From NCBI RefSeq assembly GCF_002939985.1, contig NZ_MDFM01000013.1, positions 81,506-145,505 of the forward strand: DNA of 64,000 nt. Direction: 5' to 3'. Within the stretch, counting starts at the first letter, position 1. Every line of letters begins with the position of its first letter. The translations under genes and the position numbers were made by a program. A model generated the notes under the pieces. It was not told where the DNA came from. It saw only the letters and a program-made list of their open reading frames with translations, and did not search any database. Shown one piece after another: positions 1-8,926 of this stretch. This DNA is from Xanthomonas hortorum pv. cynarae (lineage in GTDB: Bacteria > Pseudomonadota > Gammaproteobacteria > Xanthomonadales > Xanthomonadaceae).

Positions 1-1017
1 TACGCCTACGGCGTGCCGTTCTGGGGCGATTGCTGCAACACGCGCAGCTACGACGTGCGCTACGACGTGAACGCACCCTACGTGGCGCTCACCTTCGACA
101 GCGGCAAGCTCAGCGTCGACGGCAGCCTGCGTTACGACATGGGCGATGCACGCGGCAGCTATTCCGGTACCGCGATCGCACAGAACCTGGACGTCAACGG
201 CGATGGCGTGATCCAGCCGGTGGAACAACGCGTGGCCACGGTCGATACCGCCAACGCGCGGCCGGTGGATTACGACTGGAATTACCTGTCGTATTCGTTG
301 GGCAGCAATTATCTGATCAACGACGACCTGGGCGCGTTCGCGCGCGTCAGCCGCGGTGCACGTGCCAATGCCGACCGCCTGTTGTTCGGGGTGATCCGCG
401 ACGATGGCTCGGTGTCTTCCGACGAAGGCGTCAACGTGGTCCGCCAGACCGAAGCCGGTTTGAAGTGGCGCCGCGACGGGCTGAGCCTGTTTGCGACCGC
501 GTTCTCCGCACGCACCCAGGAACAGAACTTCGAAGTGACCAGCCAGCGCTTCTTCAACCGCAGCTACAAGGCGCACGGTGTGGAGCTGGAAGCCAGCTAC
601 CGCTACGAAGGATTCACCGTCAACGGCGGCCTGACCTGGACCGATGCGGAAATCTCCAGGGACCAGATCACCCCGGAAAACACCGGCAATGTGCCGCGCC
701 GCCAGGCCGATGTCGTGTGGCAGCTGACGCCCAGCTATCGCGGCGACGGCTATCAGTTCGGCGTGAACCTGATCGGCACCACCGATGCCTACACCCAGGA
801 TTCCAACCAGCTGAAGATGCCCGGCTATACCCAGGTGAACCTGTTCGGCGATTACCGCGTGACCGATGCGCTCACCGTCGCGCTCAACGTCAACAACCTG
901 TTCAACACGTTTGGCCTGACCGAAGCCGAGGAAGCCACGATTCCTGCCAACGGCATCATCCGCGCGCGTTCGATTGCCGGCCGCACCACCAGCATCAGCT
1001 TGCGCTACGACTTCTAA
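1..1017 (+). CDS. suxA: TonB-dependent outer-membrane receptor, C-terminal part (probable sucrose transporter SuxA)
   Basis: The frame is open from the first base of the window, so the signal peptide, TonB box and plug lie upstream. What remains (about 338 residues) is alternating amphipathic strand sequence typical of the 22-stranded barrel: a late segment with NLFGDYRVTDALTVALNVNN followed by LFNTF, and a last residue Phe after LRYD, the usual outer-membrane assembly signal. The amylosucrase gene starts 34 bp after the stop, which matches the suxA-suxB order of the Xanthomonas sucrose-utilisation locus. The inferred role is therefore energised uptake of sucrose across the outer membrane. 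The substrate is inferred only from this context; the barrel alone would just say TonB-dependent receptor. Confidence 0.75.
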   Translation, partial: YAYGVPFWGDCCNTRSYDVRYDVNAPYVALTFDSGKLSVDGSLRYDMGDARGSYSGTAIAQNLDVNGDGVIQPVEQRVATVDTANARPVDYDWNYLSYSLGSNYLINDDLGAFARVSRGARANADRLLFGVIRDDGSVSSDEGVNVVRQTEAGLKWRRDGLSLFATAFSARTQEQNFEVTSQRFFNRSYKAHGVELEASYRYEGFTVNGGLTWTDAEISRDQITPENTGNVPRRQADVVWQLTPSYRGDGYQFGVNLIGTTDAYTQDSNQLKMPGYTQVNLFGDYRVTDALTVALNVNNLFNTFGLTEAEEATIPANGIIRARSIAGRTTSISLRYDF

Positions 1018-1051
1018 GGACCCCTCGCCGGCTTCTTACCGGCGCTTGCCA

Positions 1052-2971
1052 ATGAGCACCTCCCCCATCGATTTCACTGTAGTGCGCGCAGCCTTTGCTG
1101 CGCCGTTGGATGCGCAGCGTGCGAATGCGCTGTTGCCGCGCTTCGATCAGCATGCGCCGCGTCTGCTCGACGCGCTGCAAGCGCTGTATGGGCAACGCCC
1201 GGACTATGCGTCGTGGTTGACGCAGTGGTTGAGCGCGCTCGGCAACACTGCGCAACAGCGCCCGCAGCCACTGCAACAACTGGACACAACGCGTCAGCCC
1301 GGCTGGTTTGGCGAACAACACATGCTGGGCTACAGCGCGTATGTGGATCGCTTCGCCGGCACCTTGCAAGGCGTGGCCGAGCGTGTGCCGTATCTGCAGG
1401 AACTGGGCGTGCGCTATCTGCACTTGCTGCCGTTCCTGCGTGCGCGCGCCGGCGACAACGATGGCGGCTTTGCGGTCAGCGATTACGGCCAGGTCGAACC
1501 AAGCCTGGGCAACAACGACGACCTCATCGCACTCACCACGCGTTTGCGCGAGGCCGGCATCAGCCTGTGCGCGGATTTCGTACTCAACCATACCGCCGAC
1601 GATCACGCCTGGGCACAGGCGGCGCGTGCGGGCGACGCACGCTATCTCGATTACTACCATCACTTTGCAGACCGCGCGCTACCCGATCAGTACGAAACCA
1701 CGCTGGGGCAGGTCTTCCCACATACCGCACCCGGCAACTTCACTTGGGTGGACGACACCGCGCACTGGATGTGGACCACCTTCTATCCCTATCAATGGGA
1801 TTTGAACTGGAGCAACCCGGCGGTGTTCGGCGAGATGGCGCTGGCGATGCTGCAGCTGGCCAATCTGGGCGTGGAAGCATTTCGGCTGGATTCCACGGCG
1901 TATCTGTGGAAGCGCACCGGCACCGACTGCATGAATCAGCCCGAGGCGCACACCTTACTGGTGGCGCTACGCGCGGTCACTGACATCGTGGCGCCCTCGG
2001 TGGTGATGAAGGCCGAAGCCATCGTGCCGATGACGCAGCTGCCGCCGTATTTCGGCACAGGTGCGGATCAGGGACACGAGTGCCATCTCGCGTATCACAG
2101 CACGCTGATGGCAGCCGGCTGGTCGGCCTTGGCGCTGCAACGCGGCGACATTCTGCACACCGTCATCGCGCATAGCCCGCCGTTGCCGCACAACTGCGCG
2201 TGGCTGAGCTATGTGCGCTGCCACGACGATATCGGCTGGAACGTGCTGCAGCATGAAGCGGCCGGCAATGCCGAGCAGCCACCGTTTGCGTTACGCGATG
2301 TCGCGCGCTTCTATGCCAACCATGTGCCCGGCAGCTACGCGCGCGGCGAGAGCTTCCAGAGCAGTGGCGACGGTGTGCATGGCACCAATGGCATGGCCGC
2401 TGCGCTTGCGGGCATTCAGGCGGCGCAGGAGGCAGGTGATGCGGTGGCGTTGGACACTGCGGTGGACCGGTTGGTACTGCTCTATGCGATCGCGCTTGCA
2501 ATGCCGGGCGTGCCGTTGATCTATATGGGCGACGAACTCGCCTTGCCCAACGACATCAGTTATCGAGGCGACCCGCTCCGTCAGCACGAAGGCCGCTGGT
2601 TGCATCGTCCGGCGATGGATTGGCAGGTTGCTGCTCAACGTGAGACTGCGGATAGTTTGAGCGGCAAGGTGTATCGCCGATTGCGTGCATTGATCCGGCA
2701 ACGTGCTGCGCTTTCTGCACTCGCTGCCGATCAGGCGTTGGGCAGTGTGGCGCTGGGCGATCCGCGACTGTTTGCGTTGACGCGTGGCGATGGTTTCTTG
2801 GCCGTCCACAACTTCGGCGATCAGCCGCTGACGGTGGAGCTTGCCGCGATCGGGGATGGCCGATGGACGTTGCTGGCTGATGATAGCGACGCATCGGTCG
2901 AATCGCTGAGCGATGACATGCGGCTGGTGCTGCCGGCTTATGCGGTGCGCTGGTTGGAGCGTAGTGCCTGA
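1052..2971 (+). CDS. suxB: Amylosucrase / sucrose hydrolase (GH13)
   Basis: A 639-residue GH13 enzyme that cleaves sucrose, releasing fructose and either hydrolysing or transferring the glucosyl unit. The (beta/alpha)8 motifs are visible: DFVLNHT (about 175-181), the nucleophile Asp280 in EAFRLDST, the acid/base Glu322 in VVMKAEAIV, and the HDD transition-state site at 391-393. Their spacing matches amylosucrases, and the length is about the family norm. An N-terminal helical domain (about 1-85) precedes the barrel and a beta-sandwich follows (from about 560). There is no signal peptide, so it acts in the cytoplasm on imported sucrose. The ATG at 1052 was chosen because upstream codons run back into suxA and look non-homologous. 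It follows suxA by 34 bp, probably on one transcript. Confidence 0.88.
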   Translation: MSTSPIDFTVVRAAFAAPLDAQRANALLPRFDQHAPRLLDALQALYGQRPDYASWLTQWLSALGNTAQQRPQPLQQLDTTRQPGWFGEQHMLGYSAYVDRFAGTLQGVAERVPYLQELGVRYLHLLPFLRARAGDNDGGFAVSDYGQVEPSLGNNDDLIALTTRLREAGISLCADFVLNHTADDHAWAQAARAGDARYLDYYHHFADRALPDQYETTLGQVFPHTAPGNFTWVDDTAHWMWTTFYPYQWDLNWSNPAVFGEMALAMLQLANLGVEAFRLDSTAYLWKRTGTDCMNQPEAHTLLVALRAVTDIVAPSVVMKAEAIVPMTQLPPYFGTGADQGHECHLAYHSTLMAAGWSALALQRGDILHTVIAHSPPLPHNCAWLSYVRCHDDIGWNVLQHEAAGNAEQPPFALRDVARFYANHVPGSYARGESFQSSGDGVHGTNGMAAALAGIQAAQEAGDAVALDTAVDRLVLLYAIALAMPGVPLIYMGDELALPNDISYRGDPLRQHEGRWLHRPAMDWQVAAQRETADSLSGKVYRRLRALIRQRAALSALAADQALGSVALGDPRLFALTRGDGFLAVHNFGDQPLTVELAAIGDGRWTLLADDSDASVESLSDDMRLVLPAYAVRWLERSA

Positions 2972-3052
2972 ACGGTATGGGGCAGTTCTGAATCGCACTT
3001 CAGAGCGAGATGATCTGCCAGAGCAGACGATCTGCGGCTTGACTGCAGGGCC

Positions 3053-3152
3053 CTTGCCCGCCCACCGTCGCAGGACACGCCGCAAGTACGTCCGTGTAGG
3101 CTCTTACGCGGCATCCATGCCGCGTAAGGTCCCGCGACGGTGGGCGGGCAAG
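3053..3152 (+). repeat. Palindromic repeat family B, copy 1 (core on + strand)
   Basis: A 100-bp nested palindrome. Outer arms are CTTGCCCGCCCACC and its complement, the inner perfect stem is CTTACGCGGCAT around two bases, and the asymmetric core CACGCCGCAAGTACGTCC lies between them. It is the only B copy in this orientation. The tRNA-like tail seen at other copies lies on its left (about 3010-3045), degraded. It sits in the suxB/DJ-1 convergent gap. Confidence 0.9.
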
Positions 3153-3211
3153 CGCCAGTCGAGATGGTCGGTGCGCTTGGTTGCGAGGACTGGATTGCGT
3201 TGAGCTTTCGG

Positions 3212-3245
3212 ATGCTGCGGCATTCTGAATGCTGCGGCATTCTGA
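3212..3245. repeat. Two tandem 17-bp repeats
   Basis: The 17-base unit ATGCTGCGGCATTCTGA occurs twice head to tail with no difference. Each unit contains the small palindrome ATGC-TGCG-GCAT. It lies between a B element and a C element in non-coding DNA. Confidence 0.7.
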
Positions 3246-3286
3246 AAACGCACGACTCAAGAAAAGCTACAAAACTACTGCTCTCA

Positions 3287-3412
3287 CCGTCAGGTGGGTG
3301 CGGCCGGTGCTCGGCATCGGCATGTACAACTCGTACATGCCCGCTCCTTCGCCTCGTCCGCACCCACCTGCACGACTAATCGCTACGTTTTGTCAGCCGC
3401 TCCAAATCAAAA
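3287..3412 (-). repeat. Nested palindromic repeat family C, copy 1
   Basis: Perfect 13-bp outer arms, CAGGTGGGTGCGG (3291-3303) and CCGCACCCACCTG (3358-3370), enclose a perfect 8-bp inner hairpin GCATGTAC-N5-GTACATGC (3320-3340). Read on the minus strand it aligns with the copies at 4316 and 9681, beginning with ACAAAACGTAGC. It lies just downstream of the DJ-1 family gene. Confidence 0.75.
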
Positions 3413-3462
3413 GGCGCGGCTTGCTCCGGCGGTCGATGCACGACCACACGACAACCGCAAAA

Positions 3463-4143
3463 TCAGCGCTTCAACAGCTCGAGCAACGTCTCGGCGGCTT
3501 TTTCGGACGAGGCCGGATTCTGCCCGGTCACCAGCGTGCCATCGGTCACCACATGCACGCCCCAGTCGGCGCCCTTCTCGTAACGTCCGCCGAGTTCGGT
3601 CAGCACGTCTTCGACCAGGAACGGCACGATCTTGGTCAGGCCAACGCCCTCTTCTTCGCCATTGGTAAAGCCGGTGACGCGGCGGCCATTGACCAGCGGC
3701 TTGCCATCGCTGCCCTTGACCCGACGCAGTACGCCCGGCGCGTGGCAGACCAGGGCATGCGGTTTGTCGGCAGCGGCGAAGGCTTCGATCAAGGCGATCG
3801 ACTGCGCGTCTTCGGCCAGATCCCACAACGGTCCGTGGCCACCCGGATAGAACACCGCATCGAAGTCCTCCGCCTTGACGTCCGCCAGACGATGCGTGCT
3901 GGCCAATGCCTGCTGCGCGTCGGCGTCCTGCTTGAAGCGCTTGGTGGCATCGGTCTGTGCGTCGGGCTCGTCGCTCTTGGGATCCAGCGGCGACTGGCCG
4001 CCCTTGGGCGAGACCAGGGTGATGTCGGCGCCGGCATCCTTGAACACGTAGTACGGCGCTGCAAATTCTTCCAGCCAGAAGCCGGTTTTCTTGCCGGTAT
4101 CGCCGAGCTGGTCGTGGGAGGTGAGCACCATCAGGATTTTCAT
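3463..4143 (-). CDS. DJ-1/PfpI-family (class I glutamine amidotransferase-like) protein
   Basis: A 226-residue single-domain protein of the ThiJ/DJ-1/PfpI superfamily, closest by eye to the Hsp31/glyoxalase III-like branch. The nucleophile elbow reads LVCHAPG (Cys133-His134), Glu25 in FWLEEF is the conserved acid beside the cysteine, and the FYPGGHG loop is at about 99-104. Members act as deglycase/glyoxalase, chaperone or stress proteins in the cytoplasm; which applies here cannot be read from sequence. It is transcribed alone, convergent with suxB. The long gap upstream (4144-4513) holds only a C-family repeat, so no operon partner is evident. Family assignment is firm; the reaction is not. 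Confidence 0.85.
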   Translation of the reverse strand: MKILMVLTSHDQLGDTGKKTGFWLEEFAAPYYVFKDAGADITLVSPKGGQSPLDPKSDEPDAQTDATKRFKQDADAQQALASTHRLADVKAEDFDAVFYPGGHGPLWDLAEDAQSIALIEAFAAADKPHALVCHAPGVLRRVKGSDGKPLVNGRRVTGFTNGEEEGVGLTKIVPFLVEDVLTELGGRYEKGADWGVHVVTDGTLVTGQNPASSEKAAETLLELLKR

Positions 4144-4315
4144 CGCATTGCCTCGTGTCGTTGCCCATCTCGGGCGAGGCGACCAGTGTGTGGATCAGCC
4201 CGTTGCAACATCGTGTAGAACACGTCGCCGCGATGCATAAGGTTCAGCGCCACTTGCAGCAGGCCACGCAATTGCGAGGCCCGCTGCATCCGCAAGGGAT
4301 GCGCGACTACCAAGA

Positions 4316-4440
4316 GCGCTAACAACACGTAGCGAGCAGTCCACAGGTGGTGCGGACGGCACGGAGGAACCGGGGTGTACGAGTGGCTATGCCGATTCCG
4401 AGCATTGGCCGCGACCGCCTGACGGCGAACGCAGTGGTTG
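4316..4440 (+). repeat. Nested palindromic repeat family C, copy 2
   Basis: It begins ACACGTAGCGAGC and carries the family landmarks GGTGCGGACGGC, AGGAACCGGGGTGTACG and GGCCGCGACCGCC in the same order as the other copies, but its inner hairpin is degenerate. It occupies most of the 370-bp gap between two minus-strand genes (4144-4513). I see nothing else there apart from sequence that must contain the promoter of the DJ-1 family gene. Confidence 0.65.
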
Positions 4441-4513
4441 TTTCAGCTGCGCTAAAATCGCGGTGCGTGTTCGCATCTACCCGGCAAGTGTTTGCACCCT
4501 GTCGTAACGATGC

Positions 4514-5776
4514 TCAGACATTCATCGCTGGCGGCTGCAGCTGATCCATGCGGATGCGATTGGCGAATAACGAAAACGCCAGCATGCCGGCCAGCCCGCT
4601 GACCCGGCTCACCCACGGCGGCAGCCAGCGCGGTGCAACCAGCACGCCGCTGTCGAACAAGGGCGCAAAGCGCGCCACATCGCCCAGCGCCATCTTGCCG
4701 GCAAACAGGTACCGGCACAGCTGCAGCTGGTCGCGCTGCAGGGAATGCCGGAAGAACGTGTGCACCGCGACCAAACCACGCAGATATACCGTGTCCTTGG
4801 TGAAGGCGCCGCCGCCTGCGGTGGGCACCCCGCGGAACACGCGTTGCGCCGAGGAAAAACTTTCGGTTGCGCTCTGCCCGCTGCTGGTGAAATAGCGGAA
4901 CACCTCGATGAAGTCCGCGCCCGAGCGCGCCATCGCAATCGCCTCGATCCGCAGGCTGATGCGCTTCATGCGTTCGATGTCGATGCTACCGGTGATCTGC
5001 TCGGCGAACGTGGCCAGCCCTTCCTGGGTGGCCGTGGTGCGCGGCGAAGAGATCCCCAGGCTGGGCAGATGCACCTGCGCGCGGCCATTGAGTGCGGTCA
5101 GCGAATGCACCAGCGCTTCGTGATGGAACAACTGCGCGCGGTCGTAATCGCTGAAGGTGGCACCGCTGCGCAAGCGGATGCGATGCGCACCAGCGGCCGC
5201 TTTGGCCAGCAGATCCGGATCCAGGGTGACGGTGATGACGCGGCCTTCGAAGAACGCGTCCAGATCGTTCTGCAGCTGCATGCGCAAGGCGGTTGCCGAG
5301 ACCGGCACCTGTTCTTCGGGCGCCAGCAGTTCGCGGTCCAGTTCCTGCGCAATCTGGATGAAATGCCGCGCCGCCTCGCGTGTGGTCGGGCCGTTGCCCG
5401 GCATCGGATCGTCGGGCACACCAAACAGTTGCGCCGAGTAATCGCTGACTGCGGTAGTGCCCAGCGATTCCAGCAGGCCGGCAGCCAGGCCCCAGCTATG
5501 CGCCGAGTCGATCAGATACGCGCCCAGCGGATGATGCGGATCGGCGGCCTTGGCAATCGCCGCCAATTCGCGTCGGGTATCGCCGAAATCCAGCGCCGGA
5601 TACTCCACCTGCGGCAGTTCCGGCTGACCACGCGCCACGCTCTGCAGAAACGGCTCCTGCAGCGAGCGCGGCCAGCTGGCCAGAGCCAACAGACGCACGC
5701 CGCGCACCGCCTTGACCAGGCGCACATCCAGCGCCGCGTGATGGACGATGTCCGGCGGCGCCTTGCGCAGCGGCAT
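4514..5776 (-). CDS. DUF1704 putative zinc metallopeptidase (QEGLA-motif protein)
   Basis: A 420-residue protein of the DUF1704 family, named in some annotations 'flavohemoglobin expression-modulating QEGLA motif protein'. The signature HHEALVH gives an HExxxH metal site (His219, Glu220, His224), and QEGLA follows at 251-255, supplying the likely third ligand Glu252. This is the arrangement of the eukaryotic MATCAP tyrosine carboxypeptidases, which belong to the same superfamily. The bacterial substrate is unknown. There is no signal peptide; a hydrophobic segment near the C-terminus (about 385-405) could be a membrane contact. Its start lies 1 nt after the rsgA stop, so the two are surely co-transcribed, which hints at a ribosome or translation link. 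Confidence 0.8.
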   Translation of the reverse strand: MPLRKAPPDIVHHAALDVRLVKAVRGVRLLALASWPRSLQEPFLQSVARGQPELPQVEYPALDFGDTRRELAAIAKAADPHHPLGAYLIDSAHSWGLAAGLLESLGTTAVSDYSAQLFGVPDDPMPGNGPTTREAARHFIQIAQELDRELLAPEEQVPVSATALRMQLQNDLDAFFEGRVITVTLDPDLLAKAAAGAHRIRLRSGATFSDYDRAQLFHHEALVHSLTALNGRAQVHLPSLGISSPRTTATQEGLATFAEQITGSIDIERMKRISLRIEAIAMARSGADFIEVFRYFTSSGQSATESFSSAQRVFRGVPTAGGGAFTKDTVYLRGLVAVHTFFRHSLQRDQLQLCRYLFAGKMALGDVARFAPLFDSGVLVAPRWLPPWVSRVSGLAGMLAFSLFANRIRMDQLQPPAMNV

Positions 5777-5777
5777 T

Positions 5778-6869
5778 TCAGCGGCGCCCGGTGCGATCGA
5801 CGCTGGCAGGCCGCCGGCCCGATCCCTTGCCCCGGTTGTTCTGCGCCAGGCGCGTGGCGAGTTTTTCGGCCGCAGCGGCTACTTCCACGCGCAGCTTCAT
5901 GTAGTTGGCCACCCGCTCCGGATCCAGCGTATCGGCCTCGATCGCCGCACGCACCGCGCAGCCGGGCTCGGCGATATGCGCGCAATCGTTGAAGCGGCAT
6001 TGCGCGGCCAATGCCTCCACATCCGAGAAACCGCCCTCGGCCAGGTCCTCTTCGCCAGTGGGCTTGAGCTCGCGCATGCCGGGCGTATCGATCAGGCAAG
6101 CACCGGACGGCAGCGGAATCAACGCGCGATGCGTGGTGGTATGCCGGCCGCGCGAATCGTTCTCGCGCACCGCATTGGTCTTCATCTTCTGCGACCCGAG
6201 CAAGGTGTTGGTCAGCGTCGACTTGCCGGCGCCCGATGAGCCCACCAGCACCGCGGTGCGGCCATCGCCCAGCCACGGCCGAAGCGCAGCCACGCTCTCG
6301 GGATCCTTGGCATTGACCGCGCGCAACGCGATGTTCTGCGCTTCCAGTTCCTCCAGCACCGCCAACGCATCCTCAGCGTATTCGGTCTGATCGGCCTTGG
6401 TCAGCACCACCACCGGCTCGGCACCGCCGCCGCCGACCAGCAGCAGATAGCGCTCGATGCGGCGCGGATTGAAATCCGCATCCAGCCCGCACACGATGAA
6501 CACCGTATCGATGTTGGCCGCGATCACCTGCTGGTGGTAATGCTCACCGGCTGCCCCGCGCTTGATCGAGGTGCGCCGCGGCAGCAAGGCCACGATGCGC
6601 TTGCCGTCCATCAGCACCCAATCGCCCACCGCCGCCCGCTCATGGCTGGGAAACCGCGGCCGCTGCCACTCCGGCAACGACTCCGCCTTGAGACTGGCCT
6701 CCGGCGTATCGGCCACCACATAGCCGGTGCGGTGCTGCTCCACCACCCGCGCCGGCAGTGCCTGCGGATGCGCGGCAAAGATCGCCTGCCAGGCCGGGTC
6801 CTCGGCAGGGCCAGGCCAGGGCCAGCCGATGGATTGGAGGGTGGGGTAATCGGGGGGTGCGTTGCTCAT
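5778..6869 (-). CDS. rsgA: Ribosome small-subunit-dependent GTPase RsgA
   Basis: A 363-residue circularly permuted GTPase that checks late 30S subunit maturation and releases the RbfA assembly factor. Motif order is permuted as expected: TKAD (157-160, G4) comes before the P-loop GSSGAGKS (210-217, G1), the THRALIPL switch and DTPG (261-264, G3). A C-terminal zinc knuckle has Cys291, Cys296, His298 and Cys304. The N-terminal OB fold covers about 35-110. The C-terminus ends in a basic tail (about 340-363), probably for rRNA contact. It heads an operon with the DUF1704 gene 1 nt downstream. It diverges from the alaA-like gene, with about 150 bp for both promoters. Confidence 0.95.
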   Translation of the reverse strand: MSNAPPDYPTLQSIGWPWPGPAEDPAWQAIFAAHPQALPARVVEQHRTGYVVADTPEASLKAESLPEWQRPRFPSHERAAVGDWVLMDGKRIVALLPRRTSIKRGAAGEHYHQQVIAANIDTVFIVCGLDADFNPRRIERYLLLVGGGGAEPVVVLTKADQTEYAEDALAVLEELEAQNIALRAVNAKDPESVAALRPWLGDGRTAVLVGSSGAGKSTLTNTLLGSQKMKTNAVRENDSRGRHTTTHRALIPLPSGACLIDTPGMRELKPTGEEDLAEGGFSDVEALAAQCRFNDCAHIAEPGCAVRAAIEADTLDPERVANYMKLRVEVAAAAEKLATRLAQNNRGKGSGRRPASVDRTGRR

Positions 6870-7022
6870 GGGGCGATTCTAGCTGGCTGGCCGCAGTGGC
6901 TTGTGCAATCGGGCCCTGCGCCTGGACTGAAGCGCCCCTTGACATCGTTGCCGATGCAAGCATGCCCGCCTGTCATATTTCCGCTACCATGCCAAGCCTC
7001 ACGCCTACAACCGGCCTGCCGT

Positions 7023-8294
7023 ATGTCCACTGCCCAGCAAAAGCCGCTCGCCATCCGCGAGCGTCTGTCCGAAGTCCGCTACGAGATCCGGGGCGAGCTG
7101 GCGCGGCGAGCGCGGGAGCTGGAGGCGCAGGGCCGCAAGCTGATCAAGCTCAATATCGGTAACCCGGGTGCGTTCGGGTTCCGTGCGCCGGAGCATCTGC
7201 AGCGCGCGATCGCCGACGACATGGGCCGCACCGATCCGTACACCCATCAGCAGGGCCTGCCGGAAGCGCGCGAGGCGATCGCCAAGGCGTATTCGCGGCG
7301 CCAGCACCCCGATGCGCATCCTGACCGCATCTTCATCGGCAACGGCGTCAGCGAGCTGATCGACCTGTCGCTGCGTGCGCTGCTCAATCCCGGCGACGAA
7401 GTGCTGGTGCCCTCGCCCGACTATCCGCTGTGGTCGGCGGCGACCATCCTCAACGACGGCCGCCCGGTGTATTACCGCTGCGCGCCGGAGAACGGCTTCC
7501 AGCCGGACCCGGTGGAAATCGAAACCTTGGTGTCTTCTCGCACCCGCGCCATCGTGCTGATCAATCCGAACAACCCCAGCGGCGCCAGTTATTCGCGCGA
7601 GTTGCTGGAGCGCATCGTGGCGATTGCCACCAAGCACAATCTGTTGCTGATGGTCGATGAAATCTACGACCAGGTGCTCTACGACGATGCCGCCTTCGTG
7701 CCGGTCGCGCCGCTGGCCGGCGCGCATCCGTGCATCACCTTCGGCGGGCTGAGCAAGGTGCACCGCGCCTGCGGCTGGCGCGTGGGTTGGGGGCTACTGT
7801 CGGGCGAGCAATCGCGCATCAACGATCTGCGCAACGCGATGGACCTGCTTGGCGCGTTGCGCCTGTGCGCCAACGTGCCGGGCCAGTACGCCATCGATGC
7901 GGCAGTGAACGGGCCGGACACCATCTCGGCGCTGTGCGCGCCGGGTGGGCGTTTGTACGAAACCCGCCGTGCGGTGATCGAGGCCTGTGCAGCCAGCGAG
8001 CACTTGTCGCTGGTGGCGCCGGCCGGTGCGCTTTACGCGTTCCCGGCGGTGGTCGGCCCGGCGGCTCGCAATTTCGACGACCATGAATTTGCGCTCGAGC
8101 TGATGAACGAGGAAGGCGTGTTGGTGGTGCCGGGTTCCAGCTTCAACGTGCCGTACCGCCACCACTTCCGCGTGACCCTGATGCCGGAGGCGACGGTGAT
8201 GCGCGATGTGTTCACGCGTATCGACCGTGCACTGGCACGGCGCGCCGAGGCGGTCACCAAGGTCGTGCCGCTCAAGTCGCGCAGCGTGGCCTGA
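7023..8294 (+). CDS. alaA: PLP-dependent aminotransferase, AlaA-like
   Basis: A 423-residue fold-type I class I/II aminotransferase, closely resembling E. coli AlaA (glutamate-pyruvate transaminase). Diagnostic segments are IKLNIGNPGAFGF (41-53), IGNGVSELID, SPDYPLWSAA, the substrate/PLP-binding NPNNPSG (181-187), DEIYDQVLYDD, and the Schiff-base lysine Lys245 in GGLSKVHRACGWR. The expected role is cytoplasmic interconversion of pyruvate and alanine with glutamate. The ATG at 7023 was chosen because it begins the stretch homologous to the family and leaves a 153-bp divergent gap to rsgA. The next gene starts inside its stop (TGATG), which suggests translational coupling. Confidence 0.87.
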   Translation: MSTAQQKPLAIRERLSEVRYEIRGELARRARELEAQGRKLIKLNIGNPGAFGFRAPEHLQRAIADDMGRTDPYTHQQGLPEAREAIAKAYSRRQHPDAHPDRIFIGNGVSELIDLSLRALLNPGDEVLVPSPDYPLWSAATILNDGRPVYYRCAPENGFQPDPVEIETLVSSRTRAIVLINPNNPSGASYSRELLERIVAIATKHNLLLMVDEIYDQVLYDDAAFVPVAPLAGAHPCITFGGLSKVHRACGWRVGWGLLSGEQSRINDLRNAMDLLGALRLCANVPGQYAIDAAVNGPDTISALCAPGGRLYETRRAVIEACAASEHLSLVAPAGALYAFPAVVGPAARNFDDHEFALELMNEEGVLVVPGSSFNVPYRHHFRVTLMPEATVMRDVFTRIDRALARRAEAVTKVVPLKSRSVA

Positions 8295-8917
8295 TGGCAG
8301 CGCCTGGTACGCCGTTGCGCTATCTGGCGCTCGGCGACTCGTACACCATCGGCGAAGGCGTTGCGTCTGCGCAGCGCTGGCCGGTGCAATTGGTCGAAGG
8401 TTTGCGTGCCTACGGCTGGAACGTGGCGCCGCCGCAGATCATCGCCACCACCGGCTGGACCACCGACGAGCTGCAGGCCGGCATCGATACAGCCGCACCG
8501 CAGGGGCCATTCGAGCTGGTGAGCCTGCTGATCGGCGTCAACAATCAATACCGCGGACGGTCGCTGGACGAGTACCGCAGCCAGTTCGATGCGCTGTTGC
8601 AGCGTGCGATCGGGTTCGCGGGCGGTCGTGCATCGCACGTGTTCGTGCTGTCGATTCCCGGTTGGGGGCTGACGCCGTTCGCGCATGCGCAGGGCGCCGA
8701 TGCGGCGCTGATTGCCGCGCAGATCGATGCCTTCAACAGCGTCGCCTCCGATCTCTGCGCCAAACGTGCCGTACGCTTTGTCGACATCACCGCCACCAGC
8801 CGCGATGGCGACGATGCGGCAGACATGCTGGTCGACGATGGCCTGCATCCCTCTGGCGCGATGTATGCGCGCTGGACCGCATTGGCACTGCCTGCGGCGC
8901 GCGATGCTCTAAGCTAG
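8294..8917 (+). CDS. SGNH/GDSL-family hydrolase
   Basis: A 207-residue SGNH-fold esterase. Block I reads LALGDSYTIGEG with the nucleophile Ser16. Block III is LLIGVNNQYRG, with Asn in the oxyanion position. Block V, DDGLHPSG, gives the catalytic Asp/His pair near the C-terminus. There is no signal peptide, so it is probably a cytoplasmic acyl- or acetyl-esterase; the substrate cannot be told. The start codon overlaps the stop of the aminotransferase by one base (TGATG), and a methyltransferase begins 9 bp after its stop, so the three genes form one unit. Confidence 0.85.
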   Translation: MAAPGTPLRYLALGDSYTIGEGVASAQRWPVQLVEGLRAYGWNVAPPQIIATTGWTTDELQAGIDTAAPQGPFELVSLLIGVNNQYRGRSLDEYRSQFDALLQRAIGFAGGRASHVFVLSIPGWGLTPFAHAQGADAALIAAQIDAFNSVASDLCAKRAVRFVDITATSRDGDDAADMLVDDGLHPSGAMYARWTALALPAARDALS

Positions 8918-8926
8918 CCGCGCAAC

